A DNA stretch of 64,000 bases from CAKVLS01 sp045651685 (GTDB lineage Bacteria; Bacillota; Clostridia; Christensenellales; UBA1242): contig JAZRSV010000020.1 in assembly GCA_045651685.1 (NCBI GenBank), forward strand, positions 7,294 through 71,293, given 5' to 3'. Position 1 is the first letter of the stretch. Each line of letters starts with the position of its first letter. Under the pieces are notes generated by a model that worked only from the letters and a program-made list of their open reading frames with translations, was not told the origin of the DNA and did no database searches. This document shows positions 24,747-32,688 of the stretch, piece after piece. Position numbers and translations under genes: made by a program.

Positions 24747-25950
24747 ATTCTATTTCGTTGTTTTGTAGGTAGTTAACCAGCTTGCGTCTTAAACGCTCCT
24801 CCATAATATGTGTATATATAGAATATACAAGCAATGCAGCTATCATAACAAAAAACACTGGTATAACCGAACCAAATATCATAACAATAATTGGTGCAAA
24901 CATTTGACCAACAATAATACCATCTTGTCTAGCAAGCAACGCCCTATTGTTGGCACCTATTAGCTTGCACTTGGTCATAAATGAGTTCATCATAAAGTAA
25001 GAACATAATGAGTATGTAAAACCAAATACAAACATCATAATATATACAACCAAATAACTTTGTACAAATGGTATAACACCTAATGGTACTGCACATACCA
25101 AACCACAAATTGTATTAACTATGCGCAAATCAAATTTTTTGTTTAGATATGTGACAAGCAATGCTCCTGCAAGATTTGCCGCTTGAAACATTGCTGTTAG
25201 ATAACCTGCTTTTGCAAATGTTGGCACATCTATAAACAAGTGCAATGTATACATATTTGTAAAAGGATCTATAACACAAAAGATTGTATAAAACAAAAAG
25301 TATTGTGTGACAAAATGTTTTACAATATTTTTGCGTTTTTGCTTTAGCAATGGGTCTTGATCATACGCCACTGCTGCATTAGAAATAAAGTCTTTGTTAA
25401 AGCCAGCTTTGCCTTTGTTGATAAGAAAGTATATAAACAAAGGCAACACACTTATTAAATATAGCGCTGTACTAAAAATAATAAGTGCTGTAGCATTCCA
25501 GTCGATAAATAAGCCACCAGCTATACAAGCAACGATAGCGCTTATTGCCTCAACTATACGAGTGTAGGTTAAATTTTTTGATGTCTTTTTTTGACTGGTA
25601 TAATTTAGCAACACACCTGCGGCATTGTTCTTAAATGACATATTAATACCATAACTGATAGTCACAAGTATCAAACCAATCACCATAAAGTCTTCTAAAA
25701 AGATTAGTGAAATATTGTATATAAGCAGCGGCATTAATCTTAATATTAATGTAAACTGCGGATAATTGTTAAACAACTTTTTGAAAACATGGTTAGAGAT
25801 AATTCTGCAAAGGTTTTGTCCAAACAAAAACAAAACTGCCAATCTCAAACTACCTGTAGCTTTATATACCATAAGTGGTATAAAAGTACCTACCAAAGAA
25901 GTCGCAAAGTTTCCTACAAATTTATGAAAATTTAATAATTTGAATTGCAT
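24745..25950 (-). CDS. MFS-type transporter
   Basis: 401-residue integral membrane protein with about twelve hydrophobic helices in two halves separated by a charged loop (DPLLKQKRKNIVKHF). The first half contains GTFIPLMVYKATGS and the second begins near FFLFYTIFCVIDPF, the usual MFS arrangement. Substrate unknown. The frame extends to a TTG at 25971 that directly follows a TATAAT -10 box; the ATG at 25950, with GAAGG before it, is therefore the start. Single gene with a terminator shared with dfx. Confidence 0.75.
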   Translation of the reverse strand: MQFKLLNFHKFVGNFATSLVGTFIPLMVYKATGSLRLAVLFLFGQNLCRIISNHVFKKLFNNYPQFTLILRLMPLLIYNISLIFLEDFMVIGLILVTISYGINMSFKNNAAGVLLNYTSQKKTSKNLTYTRIVEAISAIVACIAGGLFIDWNATALIIFSTALYLISVLPLFIYFLINKGKAGFNKDFISNAAVAYDQDPLLKQKRKNIVKHFVTQYFLFYTIFCVIDPFTNMYTLHLFIDVPTFAKAGYLTAMFQAANLAGALLVTYLNKKFDLRIVNTICGLVCAVPLGVIPFVQSYLVVYIMMFVFGFTYSLCSYFMMNSFMTKCKLIGANNRALLARQDGIIVGQMFAPIIVMIFGSVIPVFFVMIAALLVYSIYTHIMEERLRRKLVNYLQNNEIE

Positions 25951-26104
25951 TATTTTTTTACCTTCGCTCAATTATATCAAATATTTATTTTTAAGCAAAC
26001 TAAACAACCACTTTTGTATAATTAATTGTTTTTTTAGCTGCTTTTGTGCACAATAAGCCTTGTTTGTGATATATTATTAGTAGATACTTTTTTAGGGGGA
26101 TAAT

Positions 26105-26569
26105 ATGGAAGAGTACGAAAAATTATCTGACAATTGTAAAATTCGTTGGATAGAAAATTTTGAATTAACTACACAAAAACACACTCAAGTTAGCGCATAT
26201 GTTTTTAACGAAAATAACGAACTACTAATTGTACGCAACGAAAATACTTGGACCGTACCTGGTGGGCACCCAGAAAATACCGAAAAACCTAGCGAAACTT
26301 TAGCTAGAGAGCTTATGGAAGAAGCTTGTGTGACTCTAAAAGAAGAACAATATATCGGCGCTGTAGAAGTTGTAGAAAATGGCGAAACATACTATCAACT
26401 ACGCTATGTCGCTAGAGTTAACGAGTTGTTGCCTTTTAGCCAAGAATGGGAAATTAGCGAAAGACTTTTTGTCAGTCTTGAAGATTTGCCAAACTACATC
26501 AAGTGGTCAAAAGGTATAACCTTTGCAGCACAAATACAATCTGCGCTAAAAGCACTAAAAAATAAATAA
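26105..26569 (+). CDS. Nudix hydrolase
   Basis: 154 residues. Nudix box GGHPENTEKPSETL + ARELMEEACV (residues about 57-80) with the R-E-x-x-E-E core intact; the usual Gly after EE is Ala. The N-terminal strand HTQVSAYVFNENNELLIV is typical. The substrate class is not readable; the GGHPE start and overall length resemble the general NTP/ADP-sugar type. AGGGGGAT Shine-Dalgarno close to the ATG. Single gene, terminator shared with the convergent beta-helix gene. Confidence 0.87.
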   Translation: MEEYEKLSDNCKIRWIENFELTTQKHTQVSAYVFNENNELLIVRNENTWTVPGGHPENTEKPSETLARELMEEACVTLKEEQYIGAVEVVENGETYYQLRYVARVNELLPFSQEWEISERLFVSLEDLPNYIKWSKGITFAAQIQSALKALKNK

Positions 26570-26576
26570 TACAAAT

Positions 26577-26610
26577 AAAAAAGATACCAAATAATTGGTA
26601 TCTTTTTTTT
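26577..26610. terminator. Bidirectional terminator
   Basis: Stem AAAGATACCAA / TTGGTATCTTT with T-runs on both strands. Confidence 0.85.
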
Positions 26611-28171
26611 ATTCTACAGATTCTGGTGTCAATATTTCTATTTGACCATTTGTTTCATAATATTTTTTTAGATTGTCTATGTTATATACTTCACCAGAGT
26701 CAAAACCTTCACCAAACTCATACCATCTTGCATCATAAAAAGTTAATGTAGTATTGTTTAAGTCGCTTGCAAATATATATGTTGAATATACAACCCTTTC
26801 TATCCTGTTATTAACAATTAATACTGAAGCGTCTTGGACTGCATCGATACTTAAAATTCCACTTGCTTCGTGTGCGCAGTTGTTAGCAATTATTATTTTG
26901 CCAGAAACTGCTCGACCTGATGAATGACCCGAAATAGAAGCAACTACACCTGATTGATATGAAGTGCAATTTACAACTTTTAGATTATTAACACCTTTTG
27001 TAATTTCTACACCAGCACTGCCAATGCAGGCAAATTCACAATTTTTTACAACTATATTTTCTGCCTTTACCCCTATTCTTACGCCTGAAGCACTACCATG
27101 TGCTTCTGAAGTAAAATGACAGTTTTGGACTGTAAAGTTTTTGATAGAATGTTTATAAGTGCCACCATTGTCAGCATTGCTAATATCGACAAAAGATCTA
27201 TCTGCTTCTGGTGAAACAAAATTAATATTTTGTATTTTTATATTTTCATACTTACTATTATTTTGGCTTAAGGCAGAAACAGATATAGATATATCGTAGT
27301 CCTCACCATCGCTTGTTATGACAATATTTTCCATTCCATGGTCAAAAACCATACCTTGTGTATTTTCTACATAAAGATCCTTCTTGATGTATATTACTTT
27401 ATTACTAATATCATATCCCTCAAATTGAAGACCATCTGTCATAATAACATATTCACTTTCGTCCATTGTTTGCCATTCGCCAATATGTTGGCAAGTAGGA
27501 CACACTCTAGCCTTTTGCAATTTGTTATCTTCAGTACATGAGTAGTTGTATTCATATTCAAAGCCAGTAAGACTTGCACTTTCTGCTTCAGAATACATAT
27601 CAATATCTATAGAACCTTCAAATGTTTGTGAACCATAAAAATCTTGTGTTGCAAGCATTCTTAATTCTAGATATATAGTGCCACCTTTGTGTACAACCAA
27701 ATAATCATCTACTTTTGCAGTAAAGTTTGTACCATTAATAGAATAGTACCATATAGTCATAAAGTCATCTACAGTATTGTTGATATCATTTACTTTGATG
27801 ATAAGATCTGAATTGTCCGAATATGTTGAGTTGTTTTTTACTTCAAAATAAAGCTTTGCTGACTGTTCATCATTGTTTACAGTTATTGGATCTTCAAATT
27901 CTAGTGTAATTTCTTCGTCTGCTCTTTCATCATCAAAACTAATAGCACTTAAAGATTCTTGCACTTCGTCACTGCCTGCACTATAAGACGAACCTTTGAT
28001 TGTAGCATTAACATATCTACCACCACTAATGTTAACATTAAAACCTGCATTGTACTTATAGTGGTTTCTTGCGATAGCCCATACAGTTGCGCCAACACCT
28101 GCTACACATGTAGTGACTGCAACAACGCAAATAAGTACCTTAAAGATAGACCATGATATTTTCTTTTTCAC
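26609..28171 (-). CDS. Membrane-anchored beta-helix surface protein
   Basis: 520 residues from a GTG start with GGAGGG before it. The N-terminal hydrophobic segment IFKVLICVVAVTTCVAGVGA works as a signal-anchor (no lipobox). A beta-sandwich-like region (about 40-200) follows, then a Cys-bearing segment (YSCTEDN, VCPTCQHIGEW). Residues about 270-470 are a right-handed beta-helix with repeated I-x-N/V-x-N-C turns (FTVQNCHFTS, IVVKNCEFAC, LKVVNCTSYQ, IIIANNCAH). Cys occurs at the same turn position in several coils. It shares the Cys-pair-then-helix plan with the lipoprotein at 10655. Function unknown; adhesin or glycan binding likely. Confidence 0.75.
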   Translation of the reverse strand: MKKKISWSIFKVLICVVAVTTCVAGVGATVWAIARNHYKYNAGFNVNISGGRYVNATIKGSSYSAGSDEVQESLSAISFDDERADEEITLEFEDPITVNNDEQSAKLYFEVKNNSTYSDNSDLIIKVNDINNTVDDFMTIWYYSINGTNFTAKVDDYLVVHKGGTIYLELRMLATQDFYGSQTFEGSIDIDMYSEAESASLTGFEYEYNYSCTEDNKLQKARVCPTCQHIGEWQTMDESEYVIMTDGLQFEGYDISNKVIYIKKDLYVENTQGMVFDHGMENIVITSDGEDYDISISVSALSQNNSKYENIKIQNINFVSPEADRSFVDISNADNGGTYKHSIKNFTVQNCHFTSEAHGSASGVRIGVKAENIVVKNCEFACIGSAGVEITKGVNNLKVVNCTSYQSGVVASISGHSSGRAVSGKIIIANNCAHEASGILSIDAVQDASVLIVNNRIERVVYSTYIFASDLNNTTLTFYDARWYEFGEGFDSGEVYNIDNLKKYYETNGQIEILTPESVE

Positions 28172-28277
28172 TTTTACCCTCCATCAATATAAATATTTAC
28201 ATAAAAATTATATCAAAATTTTATACTTTTGCACAACCGTTTGCAAGCAGTTTATACTCAAGGAATATTTTTATTAA

Positions 28278-28313
28278 ACAAAAAAAACACACTTACCGTT
28301 TGCAAGTGTGTTT
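28278..28313 (-). terminator. Terminator of the HAD gene
   Basis: Stem AAACACACTT / AAGTGTGTTT followed on the minus strand by TTTTTGTTT. Confidence 0.8.
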
Positions 28314-28344
28314 TTGTTAATTTATATCACTTATTATCAATATT

Positions 28345-28998
28345 TTATTTTCTTTTTAGCGCGCTATTTACTACGGCAGGTATTTCTCTTGCGTCTGTGA
28401 CATGATATGTGTTGATGCCTAAAGCTTTTGCAGGGTCTAGATCGCTTGTTATACTATCGCCAAACACATACGCATTGTTTGGTTTGCAATTTTCTCTTTG
28501 CAAGATGCTTTGATAATAATGCTTTTTTGAAGGGTCTTTAACTGTAAATTTGTTGCTAATAATTTTTGTAAACCATTTTGGATTAACATTAATACGCTTC
28601 ATAAAGTAGTTAATGTGTGTAGGTGCAGAGTTGCTAACAACATAAACAGGATATTGCTTGCAAAGTTCTTGCAAAAAGTTTGGATCTACAGTCATGTCGT
28701 CATGTATAACAACTGGTTCTCTAGTCACATTTTGCCAGCGCCAAAAATCTCTTGCAGAAATGTCCCATGTAGGATATTTTTTTCTAAATATATAGATATG
28801 TTTGATTAGGTCTGCCCCAACAAATATCTCTTGCCATGATGGATTTTCTTTTACTATAACATCGTATTGCTCTTGTGATAGTCTTGGCAAAAAACATTTT
28901 TTGTGTCTGTGTACAAACTCTGGTAAAAGTGAAAAGATGTCATCGCCAGAATAAAATGTACCATCAAAATCAAATATTATAACTTGTTTGTCTCTCAT
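28345..28998 (-). CDS. HAD-superfamily phosphatase
   Basis: 217-residue haloacid-dehalogenase-fold phosphatase. Motif I is FDFDGT (residues 8-13), motif II is VVSNSA, motif III is the Lys in KDPSKKHYY, and motif IV is FGDSITSDLDPAKALG. The cap between motifs I and II is helical, as in subfamily I enzymes such as nucleotidases and phosphoglycolate phosphatases. Substrate unknown. GGAGA Shine-Dalgarno. An extended -10 (TGATATAAT on the minus strand) lies about 29022-29030, between the RT stop codon and this start, so it need not depend on the RT promoter. Confidence 0.87.
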   Translation of the reverse strand: MRDKQVIIFDFDGTFYSGDDIFSLLPEFVHRHKKCFLPRLSQEQYDVIVKENPSWQEIFVGADLIKHIYIFRKKYPTWDISARDFWRWQNVTREPVVIHDDMTVDPNFLQELCKQYPVYVVSNSAPTHINYFMKRINVNPKWFTKIISNKFTVKDPSKKHYYQSILQRENCKPNNAYVFGDSITSDLDPAKALGINTYHVTDAREIPAVVNSALKRK

Positions 28999-29028
28999 AT
29001 TGTCTCCGATATTTTGACAAATTATATC

Positions 29029-29043
29029 ATAGTGGCAATTTTT
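29029..29043. repeat. Left 15-bp inverted repeat flanking the RT cassette
   Basis: ATAGTGGCAATTTTT, the exact reverse complement of 30423-30437. It starts four bases after the RT stop codon and ends the 1409-bp bracket that holds RT, RNA and promoter. Confidence 0.75.
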
Positions 29044-29046
29044 AGT

Positions 29047-30270
29047 CTAGTTGTTTTGCGCTTTATTAATTTTAACAAACTTATGATATTCGTTTACTAA
29101 ACTTCTAAAGCCATATTGTTTAATTTGCTCGTAAGTAAGGTTATAATTCTTTTTGCTAAACTTGCCCGTCTGCAAATATCTTATATATTGCACTAAGTAT
29201 TCATCAATAATTTTTAAGCTTTTGTGAGTGTTAATCACAGGGAAAAACCATTTGCTCCAAGTAAGATCTTTTGTGTTGGTTTCGCGATAAAATTTGTTAT
29301 TAAAAATGCGCAAAAGAACTTTTGTTGCATGCTCTGCTGTTTTGTTGTTTTTTGTGCGCCAACGATACAAAGCTCTTGCCTTGCGTCTAATTTTGTCTTT
29401 GATTTTTTTTACTGTTATCATAGACAAGTCTATATTGCCACCGCCATACTCAAAGCCCAAAAAGCTCCATGTTTGACCAGGCAAAAACATGCTTTCTTTG
29501 TTAGGGTTTATTTGCAAATTTTTTGCTTGCAATTCGGTTAAAATGTGTTGCTTATATACCTCTAATTTTTCTTTCGAATCTGCAAATATAATGATATCGT
29601 CAGAATATCTTGCGTAGGTTATGTTGTTGTCAAAAAAATATTTATCTAGGTCCATCAAATATACATTAGCAAGAAATGTTGATAGACATGTGCCGGCCAT
29701 GGCGCCACGCTTTTCTGATATAATATTGCCATCAACATCTTTGCTTGCATCTACTGTTAATATGCTTTTTATAAAATTATACAATTTGTTATCATCAAAA
29801 AGCACATTTTGCAACATAGGCAAAAGCTGTTCTATATCAATCGTATTAAAATAATTGCTTATATCTAATTTATAGGCGTACAAATTATCAATATTGCTTG
29901 TAGATAAGATGTTAAAAAATGCTTTTTTTACTGTGCAGTTTTTTCTAAACGAATAGCAATTTTGCGCAAAGCATTGGTCATACTTGTCCATAAGGTACAA
30001 AACAAACTTAAGCACAACGCTTTCGTTATATTCATAAGTATATACAACTCTTTTTTTGTTGCTGCCGGTTTTGTTAATAAAACTTTTTGTTGGCAACGAA
30101 AAAGTATAGGTACCTTGTTTGATACCATCTGCTATATCATAATATTTTTTGCCGATGACAAAGTCGACAAGGGCTTGCTCTTCGCACTTTGATAGATGTG
30201 ATTTTTCTATTTTGTATTGCAAAAATTCTGCCCATTTGCTCTCATCTAATAAATAATCTAAAATACTCAT
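29047..30270 (-). CDS. Stand-alone reverse transcriptase (unknown-group/defence type)
   Basis: 407-residue RNA-directed DNA polymerase. RT blocks in order: KRVVYTYEY (fingers, about 73-81), KLDISNYFNTID (134-145, first catalytic Asp), RGAMAGTCLSTFLANVYL (188-205), YARYSDDIIIF (219-229, catalytic Asp pair), NPNKES and WSFLGFEY (268-275). No maturase/X, HNH or integrase domain and no VTG retron motif. The block 4 text A-G-T-C-L-S-T differs from the QG-x3-SP of group II introns and the SQ of diversity-generating elements. It therefore belongs with single-gene RTs such as the UG/DRT or Abi groups, several of which are anti-phage. The frame opens at a TTG at 30309 inside the upstream RNA; the ATG at 30270 is preferred although its Shine-Dalgarno is weak. 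The RNA upstream has a consensus promoter. Confidence 0.85.
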   Translation of the reverse strand: MSILDYLLDESKWAEFLQYKIEKSHLSKCEEQALVDFVIGKKYYDIADGIKQGTYTFSLPTKSFINKTGSNKKRVVYTYEYNESVVLKFVLYLMDKYDQCFAQNCYSFRKNCTVKKAFFNILSTSNIDNLYAYKLDISNYFNTIDIEQLLPMLQNVLFDDNKLYNFIKSILTVDASKDVDGNIISEKRGAMAGTCLSTFLANVYLMDLDKYFFDNNITYARYSDDIIIFADSKEKLEVYKQHILTELQAKNLQINPNKESMFLPGQTWSFLGFEYGGGNIDLSMITVKKIKDKIRRKARALYRWRTKNNKTAEHATKVLLRIFNNKFYRETNTKDLTWSKWFFPVINTHKSLKIIDEYLVQYIRYLQTGKFSKKNYNLTYEQIKQYGFRSLVNEYHKFVKINKAQNN

Positions 30271-30283
30271 ATTGCATAAAAAA

Positions 30284-30408
30284 AGAAAGGAAATTTGCTT
30301 TGAAAGCAATGTATTGCTACAAGACTGAACATGTTTTGGTTATCTGCAAAACCGTTATATAAAACATGCTTCGCCCCACCACAGATGCCTAATATGCGTT
30401 CCTTTCTA
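30284..30408 (-). ncRNA. Predicted structured RNA upstream of the reverse transcriptase
   Basis: From the predicted transcription start (30408) to 14 bases before the RT ATG. Its ends pair: AGAAAGGAA at 30399-30407 with TTCCTTTCT at 30284-30292. Inside, CATGTTTT (30361-30368) pairs with AAAACATG (30330-30337) around a GGTT/AACC hairpin, and two overlapping hairpins (TTGCTTT/AAAGCAA and AGCAA/TTGCT at 30295-30318) are mutually exclusive. Closed ends directly before an RT resemble retron msr-msd or DRT non-coding RNAs, which serve as RT template or partner. The fold was drawn by hand. Confidence 0.65.
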
Positions 30409-30414
30409 TTTATT

Positions 30415-30443
30415 ATTATATCAAAAATTGCCACTATTGTCAA
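30415..30443 (-). promoter_or_regulatory. Perfect-consensus promoter of the RNA-RT cassette
   Basis: On the minus strand TTGACA (30438-30443), 17-bp spacer, TATAAT (30415-30420). The predicted start at about 30408 is the base before the outer stem. The spacer is almost entirely the right inverted repeat. Confidence 0.9.
30423..30437. repeat. Right 15-bp inverted repeat flanking the RT cassette
   Basis: AAAAATTGCCACTAT, exact reverse complement of 29029-29043, lying between the -35 and -10 boxes of the cassette promoter. Confidence 0.75.
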
Positions 30444-30536
30444 ACAACCTACATTTAGCCAGCAAAAACACACGCCAAGGTGTACAAAACCACCTGCAAA
30501 AAACTTGATAATAAGCGTTTTTTGTTATGTCTTGCT

Positions 30537-30565
30537 TTGACATATTATTTTTGTTTTGATATGGT
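30537..30565 (+). promoter_or_regulatory. Promoter of the Nudix gene at 30588
   Basis: TTGACA, 17-bp spacer, TATGGT, 22 bases before the start codon. Confidence 0.65.
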
Positions 30566-30587
30566 AAAAACACGGAGGGTAAAAAAT

Positions 30588-30995
30588 ATGTTTAAGGTAA
30601 ATATTCATCCATTACAAGAAGATAAATATGCAGAACTAACCCGCGTTGTTTGTGTTGCTAGGTATAATGGCAAGTGGGTTTTTTGCAAACACAAAGAGCG
30701 CGACACTTGGGAGATACCAGGTGGACACATCGAACCAGGCGAAGACTGGACACAAGCAGCAACAAGAGAATTGTTTGAAGAAACTGGCGCTACTCAAGTA
30801 GAACTAGAACAAGTTAGTATGTATTCTATATCTACTTATGGTTTGTTGTGTTATGCCGAGATAAAAGAGTTTGAGCCATTGCCAGAGTCAGAGATAGAAC
30901 TTGTAGCCTTGTTTGATGACTTGCCACAAGAGCTAACTTATCCTGATGCTCACACATTATTTTTTAATACAGTAAAAGATTATAAAAAACTTTAA
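30588..30995 (+). CDS. Nudix hydrolase
   Basis: 135 residues. Nudix box GGHIEPGEDW + TQAATRELFEETGA (residues about 45-67) is complete, with R-E-x-x-E-E-x-G. The preceding strand RVVCVARYNGKWVFCKHKERDTWEIP is typical of small NTP-type Nudix proteins. The frame is open back to 30480, but a GGAGGG Shine-Dalgarno and the promoter at 30537-30565 fix the ATG at 30588. Substrate unknown. Terminator follows. Confidence 0.88.
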   Translation: MFKVNIHPLQEDKYAELTRVVCVARYNGKWVFCKHKERDTWEIPGGHIEPGEDWTQAATRELFEETGATQVELEQVSMYSISTYGLLCYAEIKEFEPLPESEIELVALFDDLPQELTYPDAHTLFFNTVKDYKKL

Positions 30996-31002
30996 TCTAA
31001 TA

Positions 31003-31038
31003 AAAAGCACTTGCAGTTTTTTGCAAGTGTTTTTTTTG
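31003..31038 (+). terminator. Terminator
   Basis: Stem CACTTGCA / TGCAAGTG followed by T8. Confidence 0.8.
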
Positions 31039-31045
31039 CGTATTG

Positions 31046-31074
31046 TTGACAATCAAAATTTGTGATACTAAAAT
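31046..31074 (+). promoter_or_regulatory. Promoter of the first GNAT gene
   Basis: TTGACA (31046-31051), 17-bp spacer, TAAAAT (31069-31074). Confidence 0.55.
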
Positions 31075-31101
31075 AAAAGTATAATAATTTAGGAGAAAGT
31101 T

Positions 31102-31587
31102 ATGTTAACAACTCAATTTTTGCAAGCTACTTTGCAAGATGTAGAAAATATCATGTCACTATATAGATATGTTATAAAAACAACCTTTACTACCTGGGAC
31201 GACAACTACCCTGACAAAGAACTTATAGTGCGAGATATCAACAACAAAAACTTGTTTGTACTAAAACACAATAACAACATTATTGCCGTTAGCTTTGTCG
31301 GATATAAAGAAGAAGAAAACGAAAACTGGACTTATCCACTACTTTCGCCAATTGGAGTTGCGAGAATTTGTGTTAGTCCCGACTATCAAGGTCAAGGCAT
31401 TGGCACACACTTTATGAAACAGCTTATTAACATTGCAAAAGAGCGTGGCGCAGATGGCATGCACTTTCATGTGTGTACACAAAATCCTGCCGCGATGAAA
31501 ATGTACGAAAAAGTTGGCTTTGTCAATTGTGGGCTTGGCAAGTCAAATTATGGCTTTGATTATTACAAATACGAGCAAGTATTTTAA
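31102..31587 (+). CDS. GNAT-family N-acetyltransferase
   Basis: 161 residues with the GNAT fold. Acetyl-CoA motif A is ARICVSPDYQGQGIGTHFMKQLI (Q/R-x-x-G-x-G at about 100-108). Motif B is FHVCTQNPAAMKMYEKVGFVNCG, the usual N-x-x-A-x-x-x-Y-x-K-x-G-F. The N-terminal part, VENIMSLYRYVI, is like aminoglycoside/small-amine acetyltransferases, but the substrate cannot be told. AGGAGA Shine-Dalgarno. First of three consecutive GNAT genes on this strand. Confidence 0.9.
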   Translation: MLTTQFLQATLQDVENIMSLYRYVIKTTFTTWDDNYPDKELIVRDINNKNLFVLKHNNNIIAVSFVGYKEEENENWTYPLLSPIGVARICVSPDYQGQGIGTHFMKQLINIAKERGADGMHFHVCTQNPAAMKMYEKVGFVNCGLGKSNYGFDYYKYEQVF

Positions 31588-31622
31588 TACAAATAGCTGT
31601 TATTGTATTTTTTGTAAAGAGA

Positions 31623-31631
31623 TGATATAAT
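31623..31631 (+). promoter_or_regulatory. Extended -10 of a leaderless transcript
   Basis: TGATATAAT, ending exactly six bases before the ATG at 31638. No Shine-Dalgarno. Confidence 0.65.
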
Positions 31632-31637
31632 AAAAGT

Positions 31638-32096
31638 ATGGATAGAATAAAATTTATAGATTATTGCAAAGAATATTGCACACAACTAAATACCTGGCAC
31701 AAGATAGAACAACAACAAGGCTATAACGGGCTAAATCAATTTGTAGTACTTGATGGCACTTTGCTTGGCGATTATATGCAATACATTAGCGAAAATATCG
31801 TTGACATCAACTGCCAACTAGCAATGTTAGAAGATAAGTTAGTAGGCTTTATTTGCTACACTCAAGAAAATGACGCTGCACATATCGAGATAATGGGCAC
31901 CAACCCAGAAATGCGTGGCCAAGGCATCGCAAAAAACATACTAACAACTTTTAAGCAAGATATGTCACAGCAAGGTGTTGACAAAATAACACTCGAAGTA
32001 AGAAAAAACAACGAGTCTGGCATAAAAAGTTTTTCTAAAGTGGCAGAAAAAAGTGCATCTCAACCTAACCAAAATTATATTAGCTTTGAGATGTAG
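31638..32096 (+). CDS. GNAT-family N-acetyltransferase
   Basis: 152 residues. Motif A is IEIMGTNPEMRGQGIAKNILTTF (R-G-Q-G-I-A near residue 93) and motif B is LEVRKNNESGIKSFSKVAEK. The last part is shorter than usual: the tail ends in NYISFEM soon after motif B. Substrate unknown. Predicted leaderless, unlike the GNAT genes on either side, although the three genes are close and may also be read through together. Confidence 0.82.
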   Translation: MDRIKFIDYCKEYCTQLNTWHKIEQQQGYNGLNQFVVLDGTLLGDYMQYISENIVDINCQLAMLEDKLVGFICYTQENDAAHIEIMGTNPEMRGQGIAKNILTTFKQDMSQQGVDKITLEVRKNNESGIKSFSKVAEKSASQPNQNYISFEM

Positions 32097-32122
32097 TAAA
32101 CTTACAAAAGGACACAACTATT

Positions 32123-32593
32123 ATGGAGATACGCCTAATAAAAGAAGACGAAATACAAGATGTTTATAATCTTATCAAAAAAACTGTACAAATAAGTTTT
32201 AAGACATATTATCCACAATCTTCTATCGACTATGTTATCGAATCACTTAGTCCCGAAACATTAAAAAGAAGATCTGGCTGGACACACTTTTATATAATAA
32301 AAGACTGCGACCAAATTGTAGCTTGTGGTGCAATAGGACCTTACTGGGACAGCCAGACCGAAAGTGGTTTGTTTAATATATTTGTTGACCCAGACCATCA
32401 AGGCAAAGGTTATGGTCGCAAACTAATGCAAACACTAGAAGCTGACGAATATGCTTTGAGAGCAGATCGTATAGAAATACCTGCAAGTCTAGTTGCAATA
32501 CCATTTTATAGAAAAATGGGATACAAACATAAAAATGACGAGCTAATCTTCGAAGATGGACATATAAAACTAGAAAAGTACACAAAAAAGTAA
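32123..32593 (+). CDS. GNAT-family N-acetyltransferase
   Basis: 156 residues. Motif A is NIFVDPDHQGKGYGRKLMQTLE (Q-G-K-G-Y-G near residue 92), motif B is IEIPASLVAIPFYRKMGYK, and a short C-terminal strand (LIFEDGHIKLEKY) follows. The sequence is of the small-amine/spermidine-like GNAT type; substrate unknown. AAAGGAC Shine-Dalgarno. It starts 26 bases after the preceding GNAT stop, and a terminator follows. Confidence 0.88.
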   Translation: MEIRLIKEDEIQDVYNLIKKTVQISFKTYYPQSSIDYVIESLSPETLKRRSGWTHFYIIKDCDQIVACGAIGPYWDSQTESGLFNIFVDPDHQGKGYGRKLMQTLEADEYALRADRIEIPASLVAIPFYRKMGYKHKNDELIFEDGHIKLEKYTKK

Positions 32594-32605
32594 TATAAAG
32601 CTGCC

Positions 32606-32641
32606 AAAACACATTTTGCATAGCAAGATGTGTTTTTTTGT
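32606..32641 (+). terminator. Terminator of the GNAT cluster
   Basis: Twelve-base stem AACACATTTTGC / GCAAGATGTGTT (one G-U) followed by T7. Confidence 0.8.
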
Positions 32642-32673
32642 TAATAATTTTTATTTATTAAAGCAGCAAAGTA

Positions 32674-32682
32674 TGTTATACT
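32674..32682 (+). promoter_or_regulatory. Extended -10 of a leaderless transcript
   Basis: TGTTATACT, ending exactly six bases before the ATG at 32689. Confidence 0.6.
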
Positions 32683-32688
32683 CAAGGT

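Noticed and set aside
30284..30408. Classical retron msr-msd
   Set aside because: The paired ends look similar, but there is no VTG motif in the RT, and I cannot identify a conserved branching-G context or an accessory effector gene. Kept only as an analogy.
29029..30443. Diversity-generating retroelement or group II intron
   Set aside because: No template/variable repeat pair, no variable protein, no maturase or intron domain V/VI; the RT block 4 text fits neither.
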